From NCBI RefSeq assembly GCF_027579695.1, contig NC_083582.1, forward strand, positions 5,338,378 through 5,402,377: DNA of 64,000 bases, read 5' to 3'. Numbering within the stretch: position 1 is the stretch's first letter; every line of letters starts with the position of its first letter. This DNA comes from Neoarius graeffei. Its lineage: Eukaryota > Chordata > Actinopteri > Siluriformes > Ariidae. Both the position numbers and the translations under genes were made by a program. A model generated the notes under the pieces. That model ran no database searches and was not told where the DNA came from. It worked only from the letters and a program-made list of their open reading frames with translations. Positions 55,870 through 64,000 of this stretch are shown in pieces.

Positions 55870-56160
55870 GTGACACTGATGTATTGTTCTGCTTAAGGGG
55901 TAAATAAATTATGACACGTGAGCATCATTGTATAAGTTTATGTTCAGTTTAAGGACTAGTCACTGTTATGTTAATACCATTATGGTTCACTATGTAAAAC
56001 CTTAATCATCATCTTTAGGCATACCTTCATATTCAAAACAAAGAAAAAGGACATTTGGCACTGGAATCCAGCAATGAAATGTTGTACCAGAGACCAGAAA
56101 CTGATCCAGTCCTGTATCAAATGGAGAAGATTGTAACTGGGTTTGGAAATGAGTTTTAGG
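55870..56160. other. AT-rich, nothing recognised
   Basis: Could be the 3' untranslated part of the gypsy fragment; no LTR end seen. Confidence 0.35.
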
Positions 56161-56162
56161 AA

Positions 56163-56870
56163 TTGTAACTTACGTAGGCAGCTTCATCATCCAAGATGCT
56201 ACAATACACCACCATGCATGTCTGTCTCGCATCAGGCTCTCTATCTTAGCAACACTATCAAGTTCAGTGTCTCTGTAAAGCATGTCAAGGAATGTAAAGT
56301 GGGGACACCCACGTCCTCGCTTTCCATGCTTTGGGTCCCAGAACAGCAACTTGTGCACCAGTATGTTGTCATGTTGTCTATTGTGGCCTGCGAGCTTCCT
56401 CGTCCTCTCTTGGATTTTGGTGATATCTCTGGGTATGTTTCCAGAGACTATTTTGTATTAATTCAGGATCAAAGGTAGACAAAGTCCTGTACTCTCTCCA
56501 GCTCTTGAACACTCTGTGCTCTTAGAATTTGTAAATCATTTGGGTGGGTGTTGACTCCCATGTATTTGGTCTTTGACTCGTTGAGGTGAAGCCTGATGGA
56601 GTTTGTTGCCTCTTCAAGATGAAACATCAGAGTTTCCATCTCCTGCACTGTGTCCATCAGCAAAATCCGCATCTGTGACTTTTTCAGCAGGGTACCAGGA
56701 ACTGTGTCGAGGTTGAAGGGTGAAGAGATTTGATTGTATTTTCTTTTTGTTAGGCTTGGTAATGTTTTATATTTCATCTCATTGTTTTTTCTGTGAAAGT
56801 CAGGTTTTTGATCTGTATTTTTTCCAGTATTTTGTAAGTGCTTGTTACAATTTTTTTTTTTTAATTGATC
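56163..56870 (-). mobile_element. LINE RT thumb and C-terminal fragment
   Basis: On the minus strand MDTVQEMETLMFHLEEATNS, then LHLNESKTKYMGV and a separate stretch HKLLFWDPKHGKRGRGCPHF, DTELDSVAKIESLMRDRHAW are the thumb and C-terminal blocks of a non-Rex3 LINE of the RTE/R4-like type (clade uncertain). Stops and frame changes occur throughout. It abuts Rex3 at about 56875. Confidence 0.55.
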
Positions 56871-56875
56871 ATCAC

Positions 56876-58940
56876 CGAGGCTGAGAAGTGTGATTCCCCT
56901 ATAATTGGAGCACACTCTCCGGTCCCCTTTCTTAAAAAGAGGGACCACCACCCTAGTCTGCCACTCCAGAGGCACTGTCCCCGACCACCACGCGATGTTG
57001 CAGAGGCGTGTCAACTAAGACAGCCCCACAACATCCAGAGACTTGAGATACTCAGGGCGGATCTCATCCACCCCCAGTGCCTTGCCACCAAGGAGCTTGC
57101 AAACCACCTCAGTGACTTCGGCTTGGGTAATGGACGAGTCCACCTCTGAGTCATCAGCCTCAGTCTCCTCAATGGAAGACATGGTGGTGGGATTGAGGAG
57201 ATCCTCAAAGTATTCCTTCCACAGCCCGACATTGTCCCCAGTCGAGGTCAACAGCTCCCCACCCGCACTGTAAACAATGTTGGCAGAGTACTGCTTCCCC
57301 CTCCTGAGGCGCCGGATGGTTTGCCAGAATTTCTTCGAGGCCGACCGATAATCCTTCTCCATGGCCTCCCCCAACTCCTCCCAGTTCTGAGTTTTTGCTT
57401 CCGCAACTGCCCGAGCTGCGGCACGCCTGGCCTGCCGATACCTGTCAGCTGCCTCAGGAGTCCTGGAGGTCAACATGGCCTGATAGGACTCCTTCTTCAG
57501 CTTGACAGCATCCCTTACTTCTGGTGTCCACCACCGGGTTTGGGGATTGCCACCATGACAGGCACCGGAGATCTTGCGGCCACAGCTCCGAACAGCTGCA
57601 TCCACAATGGAGGTAGAGAACATGGTCCACTCAGACTCAATGTCCCCTGCCTCCCTCAGAAGCTGGGAAAAGCTCTCCCGGAGGTGGGAGTTAAAGACCC
57701 CCCCGACAGAGTGCTTGGCTAGACGTTCCCAGCAGACCCTCAGTTTGGGCCTGCCAGGTCTGTCCGGCTTCCTCTTCCGCCAGCGGATCCAACTCACCAC
57801 CAGGTGGTGATCAGTTGACAGCTCAGCCCCTCTCTTCACCCGAGTGTCCAAGACATAGGGCCGGAGATCAGATGAAACAACAACAAAGTCTATCATCGAC
57901 CTCTGACCTAAGGTGTCCTGGTGCCACGTGCACTTATGGACACCCCTATGCTCGAACATGGTGTTTGTTATGGACAAACCGTGACTAGCACAGAAGTCCA
58001 ATAACAAAACACCACTCGGGTTCAGATCAGGGAGGCCGTTCCTCCCAACCACGCCCCTCCAGGTGTCACTGTCGTCGCCCACGTGAGCATTGAAGTCCCC
58101 CAGTAGCACAATGGAGTCCCCAGTCTGAGCACCCCTCAGTACCTCTCCCAGGGACTCCAAGAAGGCCGGATACTCTATACTGCTATTCGGCCCGTAGGCA
58201 CAAACAACAGCAAGAGCCCTCTCCCCAATCCGAAGGCACAGAGAGGCGACCCTGTTGTTCACTGGGATAAACTCCAACACATGGCGGCTGAGCTGGGGTG
58301 CTATAAGCAAGCCCACACCAGCCCGCTGCCGCTCACCATGGGCGACTCCAGAGAAGTGGAGAGTCCAGCCCTTCTCGAGGAGCTGGGTTCCAGAGCCCAA
58401 GCTGTGCATGGAGGTGAGCCCAACTATCTCTAGCCGGTACCTCTCAACCTCCCGCACAAGCTCAGGCTCTTTTCCCCCCAGCGAAGTGACATTCCATGTC
58501 CCAACAGCTAGCCGCTGTGTCCGGGGATCAGGTCGTCGAGGCCCCTGCCTTCGACTGCCACCCAATCCACACTGCACCAGCCCCCTACTGCTACCTCTGT
58601 GGGTGGTGAGCCCACAGGAGGTCAGGCCCACGTCACCGCTTCGGGCTGAGCCCGGCCAGGCCCCATGGGCAAAGCCCTGGCCACCAAGCGCTCGCATACG
58701 AGCCCCAACCCTGGGCCTAGCTCCAGGGTGGGGCCCCGGCTGCGCCATACCGGGCGACGTGACAGTCCTCGCTTGTTTCTCCATAGGGTTTTGGTGAACT
58801 GCTCTTGGTCTGGCCTGTCACCTAGGACCTGTCTGCCTTGGGAAACCCTGACAGGGACGTAATGCCCCCGACAACATAGCTCCTAGGATCATTCAAGCAC
58901 ACAAACCCCTCCACCACAATAAGGTGGCAGTTCTAGGAGG
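56876..58940 (-). mobile_element. Rex3 (RTE clade) LINE, inverted 5' segment
   Basis: Includes the Rex3 5' untranslated region (about 58790-58940), endonuclease and the start of RT. The nucleotide stretch near 56960 (complement of TGGCAGACTAGGGTGGTGGT) matches, with one change, the classical Rex3 RT primer site as I remember it. The segment ends at NYRGITLLSL, and the next residues are found on the plus strand at 58.95 kb. Confidence 0.8.
57015..58784 (-). pseudogene. Rex3 ORF: APE endonuclease and N-terminal RT
   Basis: 589 codons. Endonuclease motifs: [61 protein letters not shown] and [11 protein letters not shown]; linker [22 protein letters not shown] start [18 protein letters not shown]. 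The frame stops at TAG where the family has Trp (VGLS-stop-LTRLCNIAW), and the same frame then continues to 56876 as TRLCNIAWWSGTVPLEWQTR. One nonsense change thus accounts for the break. Two tryptophans in a row and the GC-rich codon use are normal for Rex3. Confidence 0.85.
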
Positions 58941-58945
58941 GGAAA

Positions 58946-59125
58946 CCCAGGGAAGGTTTACTCCAGGGTACTGGAGAGGAGAATTCGACCAATAGTCGAA
59001 CCTCGGATCCAGGAGGAACAATGTGGTTTTCGTCCTGGTCGCGGAACACTGGACCAGCTCTATACCCTTCATAGGGTGCTCGAGGGTTCATGGGAGTTTG
59101 CCCAACCAGTCCACACACTGCATGA
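58946..59125 (+). mobile_element. Rex3 LINE, short 3' segment on the opposite strand
   Basis: Reads GKVYSRVLERRIRPIVEPRI, then QEEQCGFRPGRGTLDQLYTL and GSWEFAQPVHTLH, the exact continuation of the minus-strand segment. It stops after about 60 codons. The two pieces form a 5'-inverted insertion; the missing 3' part is a later loss. Confidence 0.8.
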
Positions 59126-59264
59126 AAAGTGGGATTTCCGTCCCTGTAAACGCCTGCAAATCCTCGCAATTTTCAGCAATTAACAGCAGTTAACGGCCTG
59201 CGGCATCTGCGTTTGCAGGCTGGAAATTTTTCGGGAGTGTACCACTGATGTAGGACTACTCGCG

Positions 59265-59347
59265 GGGTAGCCTATTTGCATATGAATAGCAGCGAAACCG
59301 CTGCATGAATGGGTAGCCTATTTGCATATGAATAGCAGCTAAACCGC
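59265..59347. repeat. Two 37-bp direct repeats containing an octamer site
   Basis: Units at 59265-59301 and 59311-59347, with one difference, read GGGTAGCCTATTTGCATATG, then AATAGCAGC. ATTTGCAT is the reverse complement of the POU-factor octamer ATGCAAAT. A regulatory role is only a possibility. Confidence 0.7.
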
Positions 59348-59580
59348 GTGTGGTCCGAGAATTGCCTGGCTTGCCTTGAATTTCCTCACTCAGTATTGGA
59401 TGAAAACACTACTTTTAAACCAAAGAAATCACTCGTGATTGGTTGGCAGATGCCACTAGGCCTAGGCTACTGGTCACCCTGGGTCATCATAACCACAACA
59501 TATATATATATAGCTGTTGTGGCTATGATTAGCTATGATGCTGTATATTCATGTCATTGTTATCCTATCAATGACACACA

Positions 59581-59586
59581 TTTATT
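59581..59586 (-). promoter_or_regulatory. Polyadenylation signal for the 59.7-kb gene
   Basis: AATAAA on the minus strand, about 115 bp beyond the stop codon at 59699. Confidence 0.6.
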
Positions 59587-59698
59587 GAGGAAGGAAAATT
59601 TGCAAGGAATGTTGTATCAAAAAAGAGCTTTCTCTAGTGCAAGAGAGATGTGCAGGATACAAAACTAAACAAAAGCAAATAAGCGCCGTATTTTAGTC

Positions 59699-59995
59699 CT
59701 ACAGCTTCGTGAAGTGCATGCTTGCGGTCTCTGTGCTGTGGGGAGCAGGTGGCATCGGACTGACATGCAGTCGTCTGTGGTGGGTTGCCCTGTACTTCGG
59801 ATCTGCCTCAAGCCTTGATTGCAGTGTAGCACAGAGTTCGCTGAGCTCCGGGTTACGGGACGGCGGAGGCTTAACGATCCACCCAGACACCCCATCCACC
59901 ACCCCATCTTCCTCATCCGACATCAGGTCTACGGTAGCACACTGCCATACATCCATCTCGTCCATAGCAAGGACACCTCGTCTCGCGTCAAACAG
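59699..59995 (-). CDS. Uncharacterised gene, last exon
   Basis: After acceptor GTTTTTACAG the frame reads LFDARRGVLAMDEMDVWQCA, then TVDLMSDEEDGVVDGVSGWI, VKPPPSRNPELSELCATLQS and RLEADPKYRATHHRRL, ending at TAG 59699-59701. The DLMSDEEDG...GWIVxPP...LC..LQ.RLE...HHRRL text recalls fish proteins annotated as C14orf93-like or uncharacterised (from memory, not checked). No catalytic motif is visible; the acidic DEEDG patch and basic helix suggest DNA or chromatin contact only loosely. Confidence 0.7.
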   Translation of the reverse strand: MFDARRGVLAMDEMDVWQCATVDLMSDEEDGVVDGVSGWIVKPPPSRNPELSELCATLQSRLEADPKYRATHHRRLHVSPMPPAPHSTETASMHFTKL

Positions 59996-60109
59996 CTGTA
60001 AAAACAATCGATAAAGAGAATAAGTACTGAGCAATGCACTGCGTATGGACACAACACATGAAAAACACTGAAAAAAAAAGTCACATTGACCAAAACTGAA
60101 AAATCTTAC

Positions 60110-60228
60110 CCTCTTTCTTCTGGAGTGACTACGAGCCGACTTCTTCATTGCTTCCGCCTGCAACGAAAGATCAGGCTGCTGGTACCTGTAGCTCCTGCGT
60201 AAGGTTTTGTAATATGTCTTGCAGGCAA
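60110..60228 (-). CDS. Uncharacterised gene, internal exon
   Basis: Acceptor TTTTTCTAG, donor AGAGG|GTAAGA, 119 bp. Reads ACKTYYKTLRRSYRYQQPDL, then SLQAEAMKKSARSHSRRKR, a basic helical segment joining LFDARRG of the last exon in phase 0. Confidence 0.7.
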
Positions 60229-60368
60229 CTAGAAAAACAAATGAGAGTACAATTAACAACGTAGCAGTAGGCTAAGCTTAATAAGGGAAAGGAAGAAGGG
60301 AAGTGTAGACAGCAGAGAAAGGACAGTATAGGCTACCATAATATTTAGTGAAATAAGTTGTTACTTAC

Positions 60369-60466
60369 ACACAATGTTGTCTTTGTCAGCATCATGAAGA
60401 TTTGGATTTGTCGACAAAGCCTGCACTAAATAGCTTGTCACGGCTTTGTTATGAGGCGAAGTTAGT
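60369..60466 (-). CDS. Uncharacterised gene, internal exon
   Basis: Acceptor GTTTTCACAG, donor TTGTGT|GTAAGT, 98 bp. Reads LTSPHNKAVTSYLVQALSTN, then PNLHDADKDNIV; phases match both neighbours (1 base in, 1 base out). Confidence 0.7.
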
Positions 60467-60561
60467 CTGTGAAAACAAGATGGCTACAGTTAGGATCAGG
60501 CTAGGATCTGCATCTATTAACATATCTCATACAGAATGAAAGCATATTCTTTAAATCTTAC

Positions 60562-60623
60562 CCTTGCGCCGGCTCGTATCGCCTAGTGTTTGTCTCCGAG
60601 TTGTGAAGACAGCATACTGTTTC
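60562..60623 (-). CDS. Uncharacterised gene, upstream-most exon seen
   Basis: Acceptor CTTTTCACAG, donor CAAGG|GTAAGA, 62 bp. Reads ETVCCLHNSETNTRRYEPAQ. There is no start codon here; earlier exons would lie beyond the L2 copy that begins at about 60695, or outside the window. Confidence 0.6.
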
Positions 60624-60736
60624 CTGTGAAAAGAACAAAACAATGTTTTTAAGTCACTTGTCCCTCATAGCTAGCTACTGGCTACTTTTAGGTCTTAGTA
60701 GACCATTACAGACTTGCAATCTTTTCTCAGCCAGCA

Positions 60737-61180
60737 TTGAGGAAAACAGTTGATAAGATGTCACAGACTGACATAGTTAAAAAAAACAATACCTCTGCAA
60801 AGCCAAAACAATCATCTTTGCAAGTCGTCATCAAGGACACACAGACATCTGACCTGCCAGACTGCCAAGATTCAAAGACAGACTGCCAAAAATCAGAGAC
60901 AAACTGCCATACAAAGAACTCACCAATTTCTCGCTCTTCTGACTTCACTGCGCCATCTCCATCTCCCACACGCATGGATTTCCCTAATAGTATGCAAAGA
61001 TTGCTCCAAATGGCTACACTCTCTTTTTCCAGCCCAAATCTGTCACGACAAGCAGTGTACCCAGTTCATCAAAACTGTGTTCGCCCAGGACTTTCAGCTG
61101 GCTCACCATCTAAAAGATACATGTCATCTCCAATCCTTTCACCATCAAACCAAATGGAACATTTAGAAAGTCTTGTTTGA
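60737..61180 (+). pseudogene. L2 ORF1 C-terminal part, copy 3
   Basis: Reads KMSQTDIVKKNNTSAKPKQS, then SLQVVIKDTQTSD, and ends MEHLESLV at a TGA overlapping ORF2 as in the other copies. The esterase domain is lost by 5' truncation. Confidence 0.8.
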
Positions 61181-63964
61181 TGTACTCTGGGTCCCTGCAA
61201 ATGGGTGTAGTTTTGAAAATCAGCTGGGACCCAATATGCCTATGCCATTCTCTATTCCTGTGTTGATAAGAAATAGAAAACATAGAGCACATTTAACCCA
61301 GGGGGTAAACCAATCTAATCTCCTTCCTGTTTTAAAACAATATCAGAGTGCACAAGCAGATATTACTTCTAGACTTTCTGTAAAGCTAGCTCTTCTGAAC
61401 GTTAGATCACTTTTAAACAAGTTATTTTTAATTAATGATCTTATCTGCAAACACAATCTTGATTTTTTGCTTCTAACTGAAACTTGGCTGGATCAAGCAA
61501 ATAGTTCTACCACCCTTATTGAAGCAGCTCCCCCAAATTTTAATTTTTTGAATGTTACCCGACAAGGGAAAGGTGGAGGGATCGCAAATATATTCAAAGT
61601 CTCTTTTCAATGTAAACAATCCTCACTTGGTGATTTTACATCCTTTGAACACTTATGTGCACTTGTTACATGCTCTCCTAACATATTATTATTAACTATT
61701 TATAGGCCTCCGAGACATTCAGCCAAAGTCTTTCTTGAAGAGTTTGGTGAACTGTTGTCAGTCATTTGCTTAGAGTTTGATTGTCTTATTATATCTGGGG
61801 ATTTTAACTTGCATGTAGATAATACTGAAAACACATGCCAAAGAACTTGCACTTACTGACAACTTCAACCTAGTACAACATGTACAGGGGCCGACCCACT
61901 CTCATGGTCATACCCTTGACCTCGTCATCACAAAGGGTCTTACTGTTTACTGTTGTTGACCTGGCCTTATCTGATCATTTTTGTGTTTTCTCTGATGTTT
62001 CTATGTCTCCTCACATTCAGAATAGCTCGACTATGGGTAGGAGAGTCATAAAAGACAAAACATGTGCTCTCTTTGAGCAAGCTCTCTCTCAGAACTCAAC
62101 CAAAATGTCAGACTCTGTAGATGATTTACTGGAAATTTTTAATTTAAATATGACCCAAATTATGGATGATATTGCTCCATTCAAAATCAAAAGAGTCAAT
62201 GATAAGCAGAAAGCACCATGGAAGCAGTACCCGGCTGTTAAACTGCTAAAGAGAGAATGTAGAAAGACTGAAAGAAAATGGCGCAAATCTAAACTTCACA
62301 TCCATTATCAAATCCATAAAGAAATGCTTTGTAATTATAATTATGAAATTTGTAAAGCAAGACAGTCTTTCTTCTCCAACATCATAAACAGGAATATGAA
62401 CAATGCCTGTGTGCTATTTTCAACAGTAGAGAAGCTAACTAATCCCCCACCACAATTAGCACCTGAACTTCTCTCAGTTAATAAATGCAATGAGTTTGCA
62501 TCCTTCTTCAAAGGTAAAATTGATAAAATACGGCAGAATATTGCTCATAATATATCTCAGTTGCAAAAAATTGAAAAACTGCAATCACCAATGACACAGA
62601 TAGATAACTTCAACACAATGTCAGAATTTTGTTTAATTGATTATGAGACTCTTGAAAAAACTGTACAAAATCTCAGTTCCTCAACATCTGAATTGGACAT
62701 TCTGCCCACCAACTTTTTTAAGTCTGTTCTTCATCTTATAATTACAGATGTGCTTCAAATTATAAATACATCCCTAGAGACTGGCGTTGTTCCTGTGTCC
62801 CTGAAAAAAGCCATTGTAAAGCCCCTACTAAAAAAAATAATCTGTATCCTTCAGTATTAAATAACTACAGGCCAATATCAAATTTACCATTCATCGGGAA
62901 AATCCTTGAAAAAATTGTCTTCAATCAATTAACTGCCTTATTGATATCAAACATCCGTTTTGATAATTTTCAGTCAGGATTTCATGCCAATCACAGCACT
63001 GAAACAGCGCTGATTAAAGTTATAAATGACATACGTCTTAATACTGATGCAGGCAAAACATCGGTCCTGGTATTACTGGACCTCAGTGCAGCTTTTGATA
63101 CTGTTGATCACAACATACTGCTATATCGACTTGAACACTGGGTTGGATTGACTGGTAAAGTTATCAATTGGTTAAATTCATACTTAGAAGCTTCTCTGTT
63201 ACCCTGGGAAATTGTTCCTCAACGTCAATGTCCTTGACCTGTGGTGTCCCCCAGGGGTCGATTCTTGGACCATTACTTTTCAACCTTTATATGCTCCCAC
63301 TTGGGCAAATTATCAATAGCAATTCAATTTTGTATCACTGCTATGCAGATAACACCCAAATTTATTTTGCTTTATCACCTAATGATTATGCCCCCCTTGA
63401 ATGTCTCTACCAGTGTATCCATCAAATCAACAACTGGATGTCACAAAATTTTCTTCAGCTGAACACAGATAAAACAGAAGTAATTCTATTTGGAAAAAAG
63501 ATGAAAGACTCAGGATTACCACTATTCTTGACACAAAAGGGATTAAAACTAAAGAAATGGTTAAAAATCTTGGTGTTTTCATTGACAGCGAGCTAAACTT
63601 TGACAGTCACATGAAAGCAATCACTAAAACGGCATTTTATCACCTAAAAAACATTTCCAAACTAAGAGGACTTATGTCAAAAAATGATCTGGAAAAACTG
63701 ATACATGCCTTCATCTCTAGTAGGGTTGATTACTGCAATGGCCTTTTCACAGGCCTGCCAAAAAAGACCATCAAACGACTTCAGCTGGTTCAAAATGCAG
63801 CGGCTAGGGTTCTCACACGAACAAAAAGAACAGAGCACATTACTCTAATTCTAAGGTCCCTTCACTGGCTTCCAGTAAGCTACAGAATTGACTTTAAAGC
63901 ATTGCTGCTGGTGTACAAATCTCTAAATGGTACAGGGCCCAATTACCTCTCTGATATGTTATAG
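61167..63964 (+). pseudogene. L2 ORF2, copy 3
   Basis: Endonuclease (LLNVRSLLNKLFL, LLTETWLDQ, IISGDFNLHVD) lies at 61.4-61.85 kb; RT (LDLSAAFDTVDHNILL, CGVPQGSILGP) at 63.0-63.4 kb, where the catalytic box reads YADN instead of YADD. Frame breaks lie near 61840, 62830 (one A short in an A run), 63187 (7-base deletion) and 63500; the C-terminal frame ends at a TAG at 63962, 14 residues after SLNGTGPNYL, where copy 1 continues. This copy cannot make active RT. Confidence 0.85.
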
Positions 63965-64000
63965 CGACCTAACCCAATCAGATCTACCAGATCGCAACAG

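Larger units (their letters stand above)
60695..64000 (+). mobile_element. L2-clade LINE, copy 3 (5'-truncated, runs off the window)
   Basis: Begins in the C-terminal part of ORF1 (LVDHYRLAIFSQPALRKTVD-like text) and is still coding at the right edge. It carries the same 7-base deletion as copy 2 (near 63187). Its ORF1 tail has an extra stretch around 60840-60960 (QDSKTDCQKSETNCHTKNSP) that copies 1 and 2 lack. Confidence 0.9.

Noticed and set aside
58255-58797. 180-codon plus-strand frame
   Set aside because: Antisense to the Rex3 endonuclease, whose sense strand carries all the motifs.

Overview
The window is vertebrate nuclear DNA, almost certainly from a ray-finned (teleost) fish. It holds spliced vertebrate genes, fish tRNA-derived SINEs, a Rex3 (RTE) LINE, several copies of one L2-clade LINE, Ty3/gypsy LTR fossils including one of the Gmr1 type first described from cod, and non-autonomous DNA transposons (hAT-, P- and Harbinger/ISL2EU-like). 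Everything was read by eye. Names rest on remembered family motifs, not on searches.

Host genes are few and thinly spread. The last four coding exons of zcchc4 (28S rRNA N6-adenosine methyltransferase) lie on the plus strand at 12.27-21.37 kb. The last two coding exons of mfsd8 (CLN7 lysosomal transporter) lie on the minus strand at 30.48-31.06 kb. Four consecutive 3' exons of an uncharacterised gene lie on the minus strand at 59.70-60.62 kb. A minus-strand open frame of about 360 codons with FEN1/PIN-nuclease-like motifs runs off the left edge (1-1087). A short unidentified coding-like stretch sits at 43.19-43.49 kb.

The rest is mobile DNA in layers. 2.3-11.99 kb: a gypsy scrap, a solo LTR with target duplication, an LTR piece split by a LINE tail, a Harbinger/ISL2EU-like MITE, and an RTE-like LINE with an inverted 5' part. 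12.4-20.1 kb (one zcchc4 intron): a SINE split first by a 5'-truncated LINE and then by a 4.85-kb L2. 23.0-29.25 kb: a nearly whole Gmr1-type element carrying a 1.3-kb hAT. 31.96-42.42 kb: a large LTR element with a second, smaller Ty3/gypsy element nested in it. 44.5-48.3 kb: a second L2 copy. 49.8-53.4 kb: a LINE interrupted by a P-like element with an intact two-exon THAP domain and by two SINEs, with a 100-bp palindrome in its coding part. 53.4-55.9 kb: two LTR-element fragments. 56.2-59.1 kb: LINE pieces including a Rex3 with inverted 5' part. 60.7 kb to the end: a third L2 copy.

No operon, CRISPR array or clear new multi-gene system is present. The most informative items are the P-like element with its THAP exons, the two L2 copies that share one frame-breaking deletion, the ORF1/ORF2 junction of that L2, the palindrome, the two separate LINE 5' inversions, the 5-bp duplication in a zcchc4 exon, and the unplaced FEN-like and 59.7-kb genes.
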